DNA of 64,000 nt from Alphaproteobacteria bacterium. GTDB taxonomy: Bacteria; Pseudomonadota; Alphaproteobacteria; Rhodobacterales; Rhodobacteraceae. The stretch spans positions 1 to 64,000 of the forward strand of contig JAJRPO010000046.1 in the NCBI GenBank assembly GCA_024280735.1, in the 5' to 3' direction. A program made the translations under genes and the position numbers. This document shows positions 1 to 7,762 of this stretch, in pieces. The notes under the pieces were generated by a model. It searched no databases and was not told the DNA's origin. It worked only from the letters and a program-made list of their open reading frames with translations. The number at the start of each line of letters is the position of its first letter. Within the stretch, counting starts at the first letter, position 1.

Positions 1-1
1 A

Positions 2-139
2 GATGCCTACAATTACGCACGCAGATTGAAAACCCTCAACGGCCTCACGCCATTTGAATACATCTGCAAAATCTGGACATCTGAACCGGAAAGGTTCACT
101 CTAAATCCAACCCATCACAAGCTGGGACTATACACCTAG
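2..139 (+). CDS. IS481-type transposase, C-terminal end (cut by left edge)
   Basis: An open frame of 45 codons runs in from the left edge to a TAG stop. Its translation contains YNYARRLKTLNGLTPFEYIC followed closely by KIWTSEPERFTLNPTH, which I recognise as the conserved C-terminus of IS481-type DDE transposases that end in the LNPTH region. The catalytic residues would lie to the left of the window, so I cannot tell whether the gene is intact. No inverted repeat marking the end of the element was identified with confidence in the bases that follow. The ankyrin-like gene starts 27 bases downstream, so the element probably inserted just upstream of it. Confidence 0.75.
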   Translation, partial: DAYNYARRLKTLNGLTPFEYICKIWTSEPERFTLNPTHHKLGLYT

Positions 140-165
140 GGGCTGGCATACGATGTGATTTGGAA

Positions 166-780
166 ATGAAATATTTGAAATACGAGACCGGAGATAACCG
201 CATTGCGGCCCTTCCTGTTGACAAGGCAAAAGCATATCCGCTGTCGGATATTTTCAGCCTTTTGGAGGACGGTATCGGCACAACTGAAATAATCCTGTTT
301 CACGATATTCTGGATTATTGTTCGCTGAAGGAAATCAAACCGGATAAAGATTTTGAGACCCATCTTTTGTTGGCCTGTTGCAACGGCGAAACGGCACATG
401 TTAATGCCTTGCTGGAATTTGGTGTGGACCCGGCTTGCAAAAACGCTGATGGCGAAACACCAATCAGCTCGGCAGCGGCTTGGTCACATGACGGCATTGT
501 TATTTCACTGGCCTATCAAGGTGCTGCAAAGGAAATCCGTTTCGGCGAGGAATTTGAAGCCTCAACGGTCATCGCCAATTGCAATCCGAATACCATCTTG
601 GACTATTTGGGTGAGCTTGGCGATGAGGTGAAAATTCTAGCGGAAACCGACTTCATTCAGGCGGTTTTGCATTTTGACCGAATTGATATTCTAAAACGGT
701 TGTTCCAGACCTACGGGGCGGAACTGCCAAGTAAAACGCTGGCTGAATTGGAGGCAGAAATTGGCTCCAAAGGCCCCTAA
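166..780 (+). CDS. Hypothetical protein with an ankyrin-like repeat
   Basis: A 204-residue soluble protein with no signal peptide or membrane segment. The middle (about residues 65-115) has an ankyrin-like pattern: LLLACCNGETAHVNALLEFG, then DPACKNADGETPIS, matching the helix-turn-helix-loop of one clear repeat and a degenerate second one. Such repeats bind partner proteins; the partner is unknown. I chose the ATG at 166; a TTG two codons earlier is in frame, and neither has a strong ribosome site. The gene is richer in A and T than the genes that follow and stands alone between a transposase end and a repeat-filled gap, which suggests it was acquired horizontally. Confidence 0.6.
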   Translation: MKYLKYETGDNRIAALPVDKAKAYPLSDIFSLLEDGIGTTEIILFHDILDYCSLKEIKPDKDFETHLLLACCNGETAHVNALLEFGVDPACKNADGETPISSAAAWSHDGIVISLAYQGAAKEIRFGEEFEASTVIANCNPNTILDYLGELGDEVKILAETDFIQAVLHFDRIDILKRLFQTYGAELPSKTLAELEAEIGSKGP

Positions 781-796
781 TTTTCAAAAAAATCGC

Positions 797-890
797 CGCC
801 CGCCGCAGGCGCATTTTGCGCAGCAAAATGCGCGGCCCAACAAATCAAGGGAATTTTAATTCCCGCAGATTTGGCGGGAGCCTCCCGACA
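797..890. repeat. Palindromic intergenic element, three stacked inverted repeats
   Basis: Three perfect inverted repeats follow each other: an 11-base stem GCGCATTTTGC (809-819 with 823-833, loop GCA), a 7-base stem GGGAATT (849-855 with 858-864) and a 6-base stem CGGGAG (875-880 with 882-887). The close packing and the position in a gene-free gap fit a dispersed palindromic element of the kind found between Rhodobacterales genes. Copy number elsewhere cannot be judged from this window. Confidence 0.55.
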
Positions 891-1077
891 AGCACCTAGC
901 GCCCTGCACAGCAGAAATTGCTGGCAGGGGGAAGGCATTTTCCAGAGAGGGAAAATAGTAAAGGCGGGCCCGCCATTGCGGTTATATGCCGTTCAGGGGT
1001 TTTAAGCCTGCACCTAATGATCTTTCGGTGATTTGGCGATTCCGGTCGGGGTGTTAATCCGATGGTTCCGAAACCTT

Positions 1078-1110
1078 GGGTGAACCTCCTTGCTAATAGG
1101 AGGAACACCC
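1078..1110. other. Strong stem-loop, possible structured RNA or terminator part
   Basis: GGGTG-AA-CCTCCT, a 7-base loop, then AGGAGG-AA-CACCC: eleven base pairs interrupted by a symmetrical AA/AA internal loop. There is no run of T on either side, so it is not a plain intrinsic terminator. One arm carries an AGGAGG and the other its complement, the layout of a sequestered ribosome site, but no gene start follows it. I do not recognise the RNA family. Confidence 0.4.
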
Positions 1111-1182
1111 GTAAACCACATTTTGACGTCGAGGCAGGTTATAGCGCGCAAACCCCTGCGATCCCGTTAACCATGCGTTCGC

Positions 1183-1596
1183 TCATCCCTGGAAAAACGC
1201 ACGGCGCACGCGGATGGCGATCCAGATGGCGAGGCCGCCAGTCCCCAGAAAGACGCCGAGAAACAGGAACGGGTGGCTGTTGTGGAAATCTGCCAGTGCC
1301 AGCATGCCGATCAGCACAAACCCTGCCCATATGAATGACAGCATCACCATTGCGGGGGCAAGCCAAAGGTGAAAGTCGTCTATGCGGGTCGGGGTTTGTT
1401 GCAGGTAACGGCGCATGTTGGCGGGGCGAAAGCTGGTCATCAGGAAAACGGCAAGGCAGCCGTAAATCGGCACAATCATCAGACGAGCCAGCAGGGCGAT
1501 GCCGGTGTCATCGGGGTCGAATGTGGGCACGATGGTTATAACGGGCAAAGCAAGGGACATCACGATCAGGGCGGTATAGCGGGCAATCAGGTTCAT
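1183..1596 (-). CDS. Small integral membrane protein downstream of doc
   Basis: A 137-residue protein with about four hydrophobic segments (roughly residues 5-25, 35-55, 80-105 and 110-130) joined by short polar loops, including an arginine-rich loop at about 60-70. I do not recognise a family. The start at 1596 is chosen because its ATG overlaps the doc stop in an ATGA, which implies translational coupling to the toxin. A start seven codons earlier is possible. The coupling makes this a third member of the phd-doc operon, although it may only be carried along. Function unknown. Confidence 0.6.
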   Translation of the reverse strand: MNLIARYTALIVMSLALPVITIVPTFDPDDTGIALLARLMIVPIYGCLAVFLMTSFRPANMRRYLQQTPTRIDDFHLWLAPAMVMLSFIWAGFVLIGMLALADFHNSHPFLFLGVFLGTGGLAIWIAIRVRRAFFQG

Positions 1597-1970
1597 TGCG
1601 CAGCCGATCGCAGCCAAATGGCGAGGTCAGACGCGTCCACTTGGGATTGGGCAACACGGATGATAAGCGGGCCGATTTCGTCGAATTTCCAAGGGATTTC
1701 CACTCCGTTAATATCCAATGTAACATCGAGTGATTGATGGGCTGTCCGCTTATTTCCATCGTTAAAACAATGTCCTGTGGCGATGGCAACACAATAGGCA
1801 GCAGCCAGATCGAAAACGTCATTAATCATGCCATAAGCAAGGCGGTTGTCTACCCGTGCCAAGGCCCCCTCTAGTGATTTGTCGAGGGCGCGGCCTGGCA
1901 ATTCTCCGGGATTAAGAACTTCGTCATGAATACACTCAACTAGTTCTGCTGAAAGAAGGTGATAGGTCAT
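1593..1970 (-). CDS. doc: Doc toxin (Fic/DOC family)
   Basis: A 125-residue protein of the length usual for death-on-curing toxins. The active-site motif HCFNDGNKRT is at residues 67-76. The histidine, phenylalanine, acidic residue and NKR fit the Fic/Doc consensus. Studied Doc proteins phosphorylate elongation factor Tu and stop translation; the same reaction is inferred here. The start overlaps the end of the antitoxin gene in an ATGA, the usual antitoxin-first layout. The toxin is probably neutralised by direct contact with the Phd-like antitoxin and repressed with it at the shared promoter. Confidence 0.88.
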   Translation of the reverse strand: MTYHLLSAELVECIHDEVLNPGELPGRALDKSLEGALARVDNRLAYGMINDVFDLAAAYCVAIATGHCFNDGNKRTAHQSLDVTLDINGVEIPWKFDEIGPLIIRVAQSQVDASDLAIWLRSAAQ

Positions 1971-2215
1971 TTGTCTTTAAGGTAATCAAGGACAGGTTGA
2001 TTGACAGCTTTGCGCTTGCGCAGTGAGGCCATAACCTCCTCGCGGGTGGCATAACGCGGCTCTTCGGTCACGACGTTTTCGGCGGGTACAAGGTAAGCCA
2101 CGCATTTGGAGTTTTTCATCACCGCCACAGGTTTACCGCCTGCACGCTCCAGCACTTTATGCGGTTCACGCATTTCGGTCATGGTGGCGATGTGGTTGGT
2201 CAGCAGGCGGGTCAT
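1967..2215 (-). CDS. phd: Phd-type antitoxin
   Basis: An 82-residue protein with the Phd/YefM pattern: an N-terminal segment (about 1-50) containing MTEMREPHKVLERAGGKPVA, in which the antitoxin makes a DNA-binding dimer, then AYLVPAE and a charged, probably flexible tail that would wrap the toxin. The ATG at 2215 is preceded by GGAG at seven bases; the longer open frame upstream has no such signal and would run over the promoter. It is the first gene of a phd-doc operon, coupled to doc by a 4-base overlap. A palindrome overlapping the promoter (2234-2255) is the likely autoregulatory operator. Confidence 0.88.
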   Translation of the reverse strand: MTRLLTNHIATMTEMREPHKVLERAGGKPVAVMKNSKCVAYLVPAENVVTEEPRYATREEVMASLRKRKAVNQPVLDYLKDK

Positions 2216-2233
2216 GAGGGCACTCCAATTCAA

Positions 2234-2274
2234 AATATACGGTACAATGTATATTACACAGCCCATTTTGTCAA
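2234..2274 (-). promoter_or_regulatory. phd-doc promoter with palindromic operator
   Basis: On the minus strand TTGACA (2274-2269) lies 17 bases from TACATT (2251-2246), a perfect -35 box and a weak -10 box. A perfect inverted repeat AATATAC-N8-GTATATT (2234-2255) covers the -10 region. This is the expected geometry for repression by a Phd antitoxin dimer; binding itself is inferred. Confidence 0.6.
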
Positions 2275-2279
2275 GATGT

Positions 2280-3209
2280 TCAGGTTTTCCGCTGTTTGGC
2301 CAACGGGTGGTGCTGCATCACCAGTTTTTTGAGGTTTTCGTCCAACACATGGGTGTAAATCTCGGTTGTTGCCACATCTGCGTGGCCCAGCAACATCTGG
2401 ATCACCCGCAAGTCAGCGCCGCCCGCTAACAGGTGAGTGGCAAAAGCGTGGCGCAGGGTGTGGGGGGTGACGGTGGCGGGGCTGACACCGGAGATCACGG
2501 CGATTTCCTTGACCAGCGTGTAAAACCGAATGCGTGTCAGGTGGCCGAGTTTACCACCCGACGGAAACAGGAACCGCGAGTTGGGTTTGCCGGCTATTCT
2601 GGCAATTTCCTGTTTGGCATCCCGCATTTCCAGCCAAGCGGCAATCGCCATTTTTGCGGGCGGAGACAGGGGCACCAGCCGTTCCTTGCCGCCTTTGCCG
2701 CGCACCAGCACCATTTCCGGATTGCCGCGCACGGCGCCATCGGGCAGGGAGACCAGTTCCGTGACCCGCATCCCCGTGGCATAAAGCAGTTGCATTAGGC
2801 AGGTGTTGCGGGTGCGATCAAAGGGGTTGCGGCCCGTATGGACTGCGCCTTGCAACAGACGGTCCACATCGGCCTCGCTGAGGATTTTCGGCAGGTGGCG
2901 TTTTTTGCGCGGGCCTTTGATTTGCTGGGCGGGGTTGTCTTGGCGCAGGCCTTCTTCAAAGGCAAAACGATAGAGCTGTTTAACCGAGGACAGGCGGCGC
3001 GCGCGGGTCGATTCGGCCAAACCGCGGGTTTCCAGCGAAATCAGATAATCCTCAACATTGTGGCGCTCGGCGGTGGCAAAATCCAATTTGGCATTGCTCA
3101 GGTGTTCTTGAAATTCCAGCAGGTCAGCGCGGTAAGATTTCAGGGTGTTTTCCGCCGCGTCCTGTTCTGCGTACATTGCTTCCAGAAAGGCACCAATCCA
3201 GTCGCTCAT
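2280..3209 (-). CDS. xerD: Site-specific tyrosine recombinase XerD
   Basis: A 309-residue tyrosine recombinase, normal XerD length. Residues 1-90 form the SAM-like core-binding domain. The catalytic domain shows Arg148 in ATGMRV, lysines 172/175 in GKGGKER, His250 and Arg253 in TPHTLRH, His276 in LLGHADVATT and nucleophile Tyr285 in EIYTHV. XerD with XerC resolves chromosome dimers at dif under FtsK control. The start ATG overlaps the stop of the upstream exported protein (ATGA), so the two are co-translated. The link with the shikimate genes on the other side is common in Rhodobacterales as I recall it. Confidence 0.93.
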   Translation of the reverse strand: MSDWIGAFLEAMYAEQDAAENTLKSYRADLLEFQEHLSNAKLDFATAERHNVEDYLISLETRGLAESTRARRLSSVKQLYRFAFEEGLRQDNPAQQIKGPRKKRHLPKILSEADVDRLLQGAVHTGRNPFDRTRNTCLMQLLYATGMRVTELVSLPDGAVRGNPEMVLVRGKGGKERLVPLSPPAKMAIAAWLEMRDAKQEIARIAGKPNSRFLFPSGGKLGHLTRIRFYTLVKEIAVISGVSPATVTPHTLRHAFATHLLAGGADLRVIQMLLGHADVATTEIYTHVLDENLKKLVMQHHPLAKQRKT

Positions 3210-4747
3210 ATCAGGTCTTGGCGGCTGAGGGTCAGCAGTTGGATGGCAATATCGGTGGCCTCACTCTGCAAACCGGCGGCCACGAGAACCGCAAGCGCGG
3301 TTTCAACGGCCTGCGGGTCATTCAGGCGGTTGTCGCTTAACATATCAAGCGCCTTTAGAACCGCATGACCTTGGCGCCCTGTTGCGACATTATCCAGCAA
3401 AGGATGACGTAGCCCGGACCCGGAAAGTGCCGCACTCACGGCTTCTTGCATGTCGGTTGTGGGCTGTGCGCTGGACAGTTTTCCCTGTGCCAGTGCGACC
3501 AAAAACCTGTCCGAGGGCGACTTGCTGCTGAACCTTGCGGCCAGTTGGGCGCGATTCTGGTGTAACAGGGCCAGTTTGAAACGCACAGACGCGGCCATTC
3601 CTGTGAGTTCGATATCGTTGATGCGGGGGAAAACCATATCAGCCAACACATATTCCAGCCCGGCCAGCGCCAGCGCATTATAGGCCTTGGGTAAGGCGGC
3701 GGACAATTCTTGGCTGTCATGCCCTGCCAGTGCCGCGCGCAAAGCCTGTACCGAACGCACCCGATCCCAAACCCCGCCGGAGGCCGAGGCGCGAGACTCG
3801 TTAAAGGCCTCTATTAACAGGGTGGATGAAATGGATTGTGCCCGCACCAGCCGTTCTGCCGCGGCCAAGCGGTGCCGCCAACCTGCGTAGTTTTGCAAAT
3901 CGCCCTGCAAATAAGCCAACGGCAAAGATTGCCCCGTGCGCGGCAGGGCCAGCGCTTCGCGCATGGTAAATATCAGCGGCGTTAGATGTTTGGGCGCGGG
4001 GGGATCAGGCTCACCCGCATACAGTTCCGGATCCAGAAACATTGCCAGCAATATCGCATCATTTTTGTTGATTTTACCAAGCGAGCCTGCGCTGCGCAGT
4101 GTCAAAGCCGCCGCCGCCCAATCGCCAGAGCGAAACAGGCAGAAGACCCGCGCCTGAAAGGTGGGCGTCAGGCCGGGATCGCCGAGCATGGCAGCGCAAG
4201 CCCGTTCCGCCCGCCCGGTCAGAAGGCTGATGTCAAACCAACGGCGAAACAGGGCGGCATTGGGCGTGCCTGTCAAATCAAGCAAAGCCTCCGCCTGATC
4301 GAGCGCGCCTGCGGCCAACAGGTGATCAAGGCGCGCCAGCAGCATGTTGCCATCTTGGCTGTGGCCGATCGGAACTTCTAGTTCTGCCAGCAATATGTGG
4401 TGCATCAAGGCAGTCACGGCAGGCAGGGCGTTGGCCTTATGGGGGCGTAACTTTTGCGCCAGGCCGTCGGGGTCGCTATCGCCCCAGAAATTACTTGGCA
4501 GGCCGACAACAGAGGCCGGTAATATTCCCACCGCATCCAGTTTCACATCATCAAGCGAGGTAACAGTGATCACTTCGGTTGCAAGGCCGCGCGCGCCGCC
4601 CAGAACCGGCCTTTTGCTCGATAATCGAATGCTGTCTGTGGTCAATGCCTCGGACAGTTTGAACGGGGTCACATTTTGCCCGGCCGCAAAACCGGCAGTG
4701 CCAAGCAACAGCCCCAAGACGGCCGCGTTAAGGGTTTTAACCGGCAT
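3206..4747 (-). CDS. Conserved exported helical-repeat protein beside xerD
   Basis: A 513-residue protein starting with a signal peptide (about residues 1-24, LGLLLGTAGFAAGQ). The rest is rich in alanine and leucine, with many amphipathic helices (for example HHILLAELEVPIG, ALDQAEALLDL, LNDPQAVETALAVLVAAG), suggesting TPR-like solenoid folding in the periplasm. No catalytic motif is visible. I chose the ATG at 4747 over a TTG four codons upstream because the signal peptide then begins with a short basic segment. Its start overlaps the end of the 44-residue gene before it by 11 bases and its stop overlaps xerD, so the three form one operon. Function unknown. Confidence 0.7.
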   Translation of the reverse strand: MPVKTLNAAVLGLLLGTAGFAAGQNVTPFKLSEALTTDSIRLSSKRPVLGGARGLATEVITVTSLDDVKLDAVGILPASVVGLPSNFWGDSDPDGLAQKLRPHKANALPAVTALMHHILLAELEVPIGHSQDGNMLLARLDHLLAAGALDQAEALLDLTGTPNAALFRRWFDISLLTGRAERACAAMLGDPGLTPTFQARVFCLFRSGDWAAAALTLRSAGSLGKINKNDAILLAMFLDPELYAGEPDPPAPKHLTPLIFTMREALALPRTGQSLPLAYLQGDLQNYAGWRHRLAAAERLVRAQSISSTLLIEAFNESRASASGGVWDRVRSVQALRAALAGHDSQELSAALPKAYNALALAGLEYVLADMVFPRINDIELTGMAASVRFKLALLHQNRAQLAARFSSKSPSDRFLVALAQGKLSSAQPTTDMQEAVSAALSGSGLRHPLLDNVATGRQGHAVLKALDMLSDNRLNDPQAVETALAVLVAAGLQSEATDIAIQLLTLSRQDLI

Positions 4748-4871
4748 TTGGTGCCACAATTATGGTAACTTCGGTTTGCGGTGCGGAAAGATCGCCAAAA
4801 TAAGAGAATCCAACCAGCCCGATAAAGGCCAAAACAACCAAATAAAACGCGTATCGTATCAATCTACCCAT
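4737..4871 (-). CDS. Small single-pass membrane protein (44 residues)
   Basis: MGRLIRYAFYLVVLAFIGL opens the protein: a basic start followed by one hydrophobic helix (about residues 7-25), then a short acidic and polar tail with GDLSAP. I recall similar small proteins at the same position in other Rhodobacterales, between the xerD-side exported protein and aroK, which is the main reason to call it real. The last 11 bases overlap the start of the exported-protein gene, implying coupling. The divergent aroK starts 121 bases away, so the region between holds promoters for both. No function is known. Confidence 0.65.
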   Translation of the reverse strand: MGRLIRYAFYLVVLAFIGLVGFSYFGDLSAPQTEVTIIVAPNAG

Positions 4872-4992
4872 TGAATTTGTCCATCTGCTGTATATTTTCG
4901 GTTCAGGGCTTGCCTTGTTATGGGGCGATGTTATCACCCCTTTTGGAAAAGGGTAATGATTAGCTGAGCCTTCAAGCGGTTTTTCGCGATTC

Positions 4993-5571
4993 ATGAAGAT
5001 CAATACGGGGAAATTCGTCACAGTGACGTATCGTCTGGAAAAAACCATCGCCTTTGTCGGGCTTATGGGCGCAGGTAAAACTGCTGTTGGTACCCTCGTG
5101 GCGCAAAAGCTGGGCGTACCGTTTGTAGATTCTGACTGTGAAATCGTCAAAGCTGCCAATATGTCTGTGGCGGAAATCTTTTCCCGCGACGGCGAGGCAT
5201 TTTTTCGGGCCAAAGAAACCCAGGTTCTGGAACGCCTTTTACAAGGCTCGCCGTGTATATTGTCCACGGGGGGCGGGGCTTACCTCGCATCGCGGAACCG
5301 TGCTTTGATCGGCGCGCATGGTCTGGCGCTGTGGTTGCAGGCGGATTTGCCTTTGTTGTGGGGGCGGGTGAAACACAAAACCACACGGCCCTTGTTGCAA
5401 ACGGATAACCCGCGTCAAACCCTGTCAGATTTGTTTGACGCGCGGGCGCCGTTTTACGCGATGGCGGAAATGGCGGTTAAGTCTGAAAATGGCCTGTCGC
5501 TGACGGCGATGGCTGACAAGGTAATCGCGGCGTTGGTGGCGGACCCGCAAAGTGGCGTGAGCCAGAGGTAA
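4993..5571 (+). CDS. aroK: Shikimate kinase
   Basis: A 192-residue cytoplasmic kinase that phosphorylates shikimate with ATP in the fifth step of the chorismate pathway. The P-loop GLMGAGKT is at residues 23-30, the substrate/Mg-binding DSD at about 46-48, STGGGAYL in the middle, and the lid arginine in TTRPLL. The start at 4993 lacks a clear ribosome site and leaves about 18 residues before the first beta strand, so a start a few codons later is possible. The stop is three bases before aroB, and the two form the usual aroKB operon. Confidence 0.93.
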   Translation: MKINTGKFVTVTYRLEKTIAFVGLMGAGKTAVGTLVAQKLGVPFVDSDCEIVKAANMSVAEIFSRDGEAFFRAKETQVLERLLQGSPCILSTGGGAYLASRNRALIGAHGLALWLQADLPLLWGRVKHKTTRPLLQTDNPRQTLSDLFDARAPFYAMAEMAVKSENGLSLTAMADKVIAALVADPQSGVSQR

Positions 5572-5574
5572 AAC

Positions 5575-6687
5575 ATGCAAGAAACGGTTCATGTCGCACT
5601 GGGTGCGCGATCTTACGATATTGAAATCGCGCCCAATTTGCTGGCGCGTTCCGGCGAGCTGATTGCCCCCTTGCTGCGCCGCCCCAAGGTGGCGGTGATT
5701 ACCGATGAAACGGTGGCAGGCCTGCATCTTGCGACGCTCGAAGCGGGGTTGGGTAAAGCCGATATCAAGACAGTAACCTTGAAACTGCCAGCCGGTGAGG
5801 CGACTAAATCCTGGGCCAATATTCAAGTTTGTGTTGAGTGGCTGCTGGCCGAAAAGATCGAACGTGACGACATTCTGATTGCCTTTGGTGGCGGTGTGAT
5901 TGGTGATCTGGCAGGCTTTGCCGCCGCGATTTTACGGCGGGGTATCCGGTTTGTGCAAATCCCGACAACATTGCTGGCGCAGGTTGACAGCTCTGTTGGC
6001 GGTAAGACGGGGATTAATTCACCGCATGGCAAAAACCTTGTGGGTGCGTTCTACCAGCCGCAAATGGTGCTGGCGGATGTTGCGGTTCTGGAAACCCTAA
6101 CTGCGCGGGATTATTTGGCGGGATATGCCGAAGTGGCCAAATACGGCCTGCTGGGGGATGCAGAATTCTTTGACTGGCTAGAGGAAAACGCCGCCGCCGC
6201 CGCCGCAGGTGACGTGGCCAAACGCATCAACATCGTGCGCCATTCCTGCCAGATGAAGGCGGATATTGTCGCGCGGGATGAACATGAGCGGGGGGAGCGC
6301 GCATTGCTGAACCTTGGTCACACCTTTGGCCATGCACTCGAGGCCGCAACGGGGTATTCGGATCGGCTGGTTCACGGCGAGGGGGTGTCAATCGGCACCG
6401 CACTGGCGTTTGAAACCTCGCAACGCCTTGGCCTGTGTTCGCAAGAAGCCCCGAGCCGAGTGCGCGAGCATTTCAAAATGATGGGCATGAAAACCGATTT
6501 GGCAGATATTTCGGGCGATTTACCGGATGCAGAGGCGTTGATCACCCTGATGGGCCAAGATAAAAAAGTCAGCGACGGGGTGATTGGCTTTATCATGGCG
6601 CGCGGTATCGGGCAGGCCTTTGTCACCAGAGATGTCGATTTGGCCGTGGTTAAGAAAATCCTGCAAGACGCGCTGGGGCTGCGTTAA
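5575..6687 (+). CDS. aroB: 3-dehydroquinate synthase
   Basis: A 370-residue enzyme that converts DAHP to 3-dehydroquinate, second step of the chorismate pathway, using NAD and a metal ion. Seen are the NAD-binding segment AFGGGVIGDLAGFAAA, the family signature IPTTLLAQVDSSVGGKTGIN, the metal-binding HTFGHALE and the following LVHGEGVSIG. Length is typical. It follows aroK by three bases. Its TAA stop overlaps the stop of the convergent DUF900 gene by four bases (TTAA shared). Confidence 0.96.
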   Translation: MQETVHVALGARSYDIEIAPNLLARSGELIAPLLRRPKVAVITDETVAGLHLATLEAGLGKADIKTVTLKLPAGEATKSWANIQVCVEWLLAEKIERDDILIAFGGGVIGDLAGFAAAILRRGIRFVQIPTTLLAQVDSSVGGKTGINSPHGKNLVGAFYQPQMVLADVAVLETLTARDYLAGYAEVAKYGLLGDAEFFDWLEENAAAAAAGDVAKRINIVRHSCQMKADIVARDEHERGERALLNLGHTFGHALEAATGYSDRLVHGEGVSIGTALAFETSQRLGLCSQEAPSRVREHFKMMGMKTDLADISGDLPDAEALITLMGQDKKVSDGVIGFIMARGIGQAFVTRDVDLAVVKKILQDALGLR

Positions 6688-7727
6688 CGGTCAGCTTTGA
6701 ATACATCGGCGAGAGTTTCCAATTGTCCTGCCGATTTTTTGATCAGCGCCAACAGCGTGGGGGAGGTTGCCAGCAAGAAATGGTTACCCACGTCGCCATC
6801 GGAGAACTTAGACAAGTCGAAAAATTCGATGTCCCTATTCTGAATTTTCTGCGAGCCAAAACTATTGCCAACACGTTTAGGTTCGCCGGACAACCAACTG
6901 GAAAAACGCAATATTCTGTCATTGCTTGAACCCAACACCAAAAAGGGTTTGGGCAGCGGCGACAACTGCGCCACCTGAATATTGAATAAATCCACGTCAA
7001 TGTCGGGTGAAATCAGGGTCACAGACTGAATTTTCGCTTGGATTTTTTTATCGCCGTGTAGGTAAATTTGGCGCAAGGCCTCCATCAACAACTGCGATCC
7101 CATGGAGTGGGCGGTCAAGCTGAATTGGTCGATGTCGGATGCGGCCAAAACTGTTAGCAATTCCACCAATCCATCGCGGGCAAAAAGAACGCTGTCGCGG
7201 TCATAGGTATACAGCCGCGCCTGCGCCGCCGAGGGCCACGAATACAGCACTGCTGGCGAGGCCTCCTCGTAGTCATGTTTCAGTTGGGCAACGCGATACA
7301 GGCTCTCGGCGAAATTGTTATTGTAGCCGTGAACAAAGACGTGGGCCACGCGTTTGCCGGCACTCAGGGCCGCTGGATTGGAAAAGGCGCTGTTGATCCG
7401 CGCCTTGAATAATTGCGCGTTTTCCAGATGGGTGTAACGGGCAACACCGATGTCCTGCTGCGGGTCGACTCCGCCCGTTGGCCATTCAAGGTTTCCGACT
7501 GTATGCGTCGGGGGAATCGAGACATCGTAATTTGCATAACTCACGCGGTAAGAACGGGTTTTGCCAAAACCGCCGTCAACGGTTCTGGCGCGGTTTGTGG
7601 CCACAAAAACTGTTTGAGTATTCTGCGCCTGTTCCGGCGTTTGCAGAAAACCAAGCCCGCCACGCTGCTCGCACCCCACTAAAAGCAGAGTAACGAGAAT
7701 AAAGGATAATACGGTTCTAGCTTGCAA
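6684..7727 (-). CDS. Alpha/beta hydrolase lipoprotein, DUF900 family
   Basis: A 347-residue protein with a lipoprotein signal (LVTLLLVGC, acylated Cys19), so it is probably anchored in the envelope. The hydrolase fold shows HVFVHGYNNNF (oxyanion region), the nucleophile elbow TAHSMGSQLL and a late histidine in GDVGNHFLL. This matches the DUF900 family of serine hydrolases; the substrate is unknown. The only sensible start is a TTG at 7727 preceded by GAGAG, since no ATG or GTG lies before the signal sequence. It converges on aroB and is separated from the OmpA-like gene by 35 bases, reading into it from the right. Confidence 0.75.
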   Translation of the reverse strand: MQARTVLSFILVTLLLVGCEQRGGLGFLQTPEQAQNTQTVFVATNRARTVDGGFGKTRSYRVSYANYDVSIPPTHTVGNLEWPTGGVDPQQDIGVARYTHLENAQLFKARINSAFSNPAALSAGKRVAHVFVHGYNNNFAESLYRVAQLKHDYEEASPAVLYSWPSAAQARLYTYDRDSVLFARDGLVELLTVLAASDIDQFSLTAHSMGSQLLMEALRQIYLHGDKKIQAKIQSVTLISPDIDVDLFNIQVAQLSPLPKPFLVLGSSNDRILRFSSWLSGEPKRVGNSFGSQKIQNRDIEFFDLSKFSDGDVGNHFLLATSPTLLALIKKSAGQLETLADVFKADR

Positions 7728-7762
7728 GTTAGGCTCTCAAAATGACGGGGTGAACTGGGGAT

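Larger units (their letters stand above)
781..1182. other. Gene-free stretch with several inverted repeats
   Basis: About 400 bases without a convincing gene. The left part (797-890) holds three consecutive perfect inverted repeats, and the right part (1078-1110) holds a strong stem-loop; both are listed separately. Short frames on both strands lack starts with ribosome sites and resemble no family I know. The stretch lies between the ankyrin-like gene reading right and the toxin-antitoxin operon reading left, so both transcripts converge here and the hairpins may also end transcription. Confidence 0.5.

Noticed and set aside
896-1108. A 70-codon minus-strand frame in the gene-free stretch
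   Set aside because: It crosses the strong hairpin at 1078-1110, has a weak start and no recognised family; an RNA structure explains the region better.
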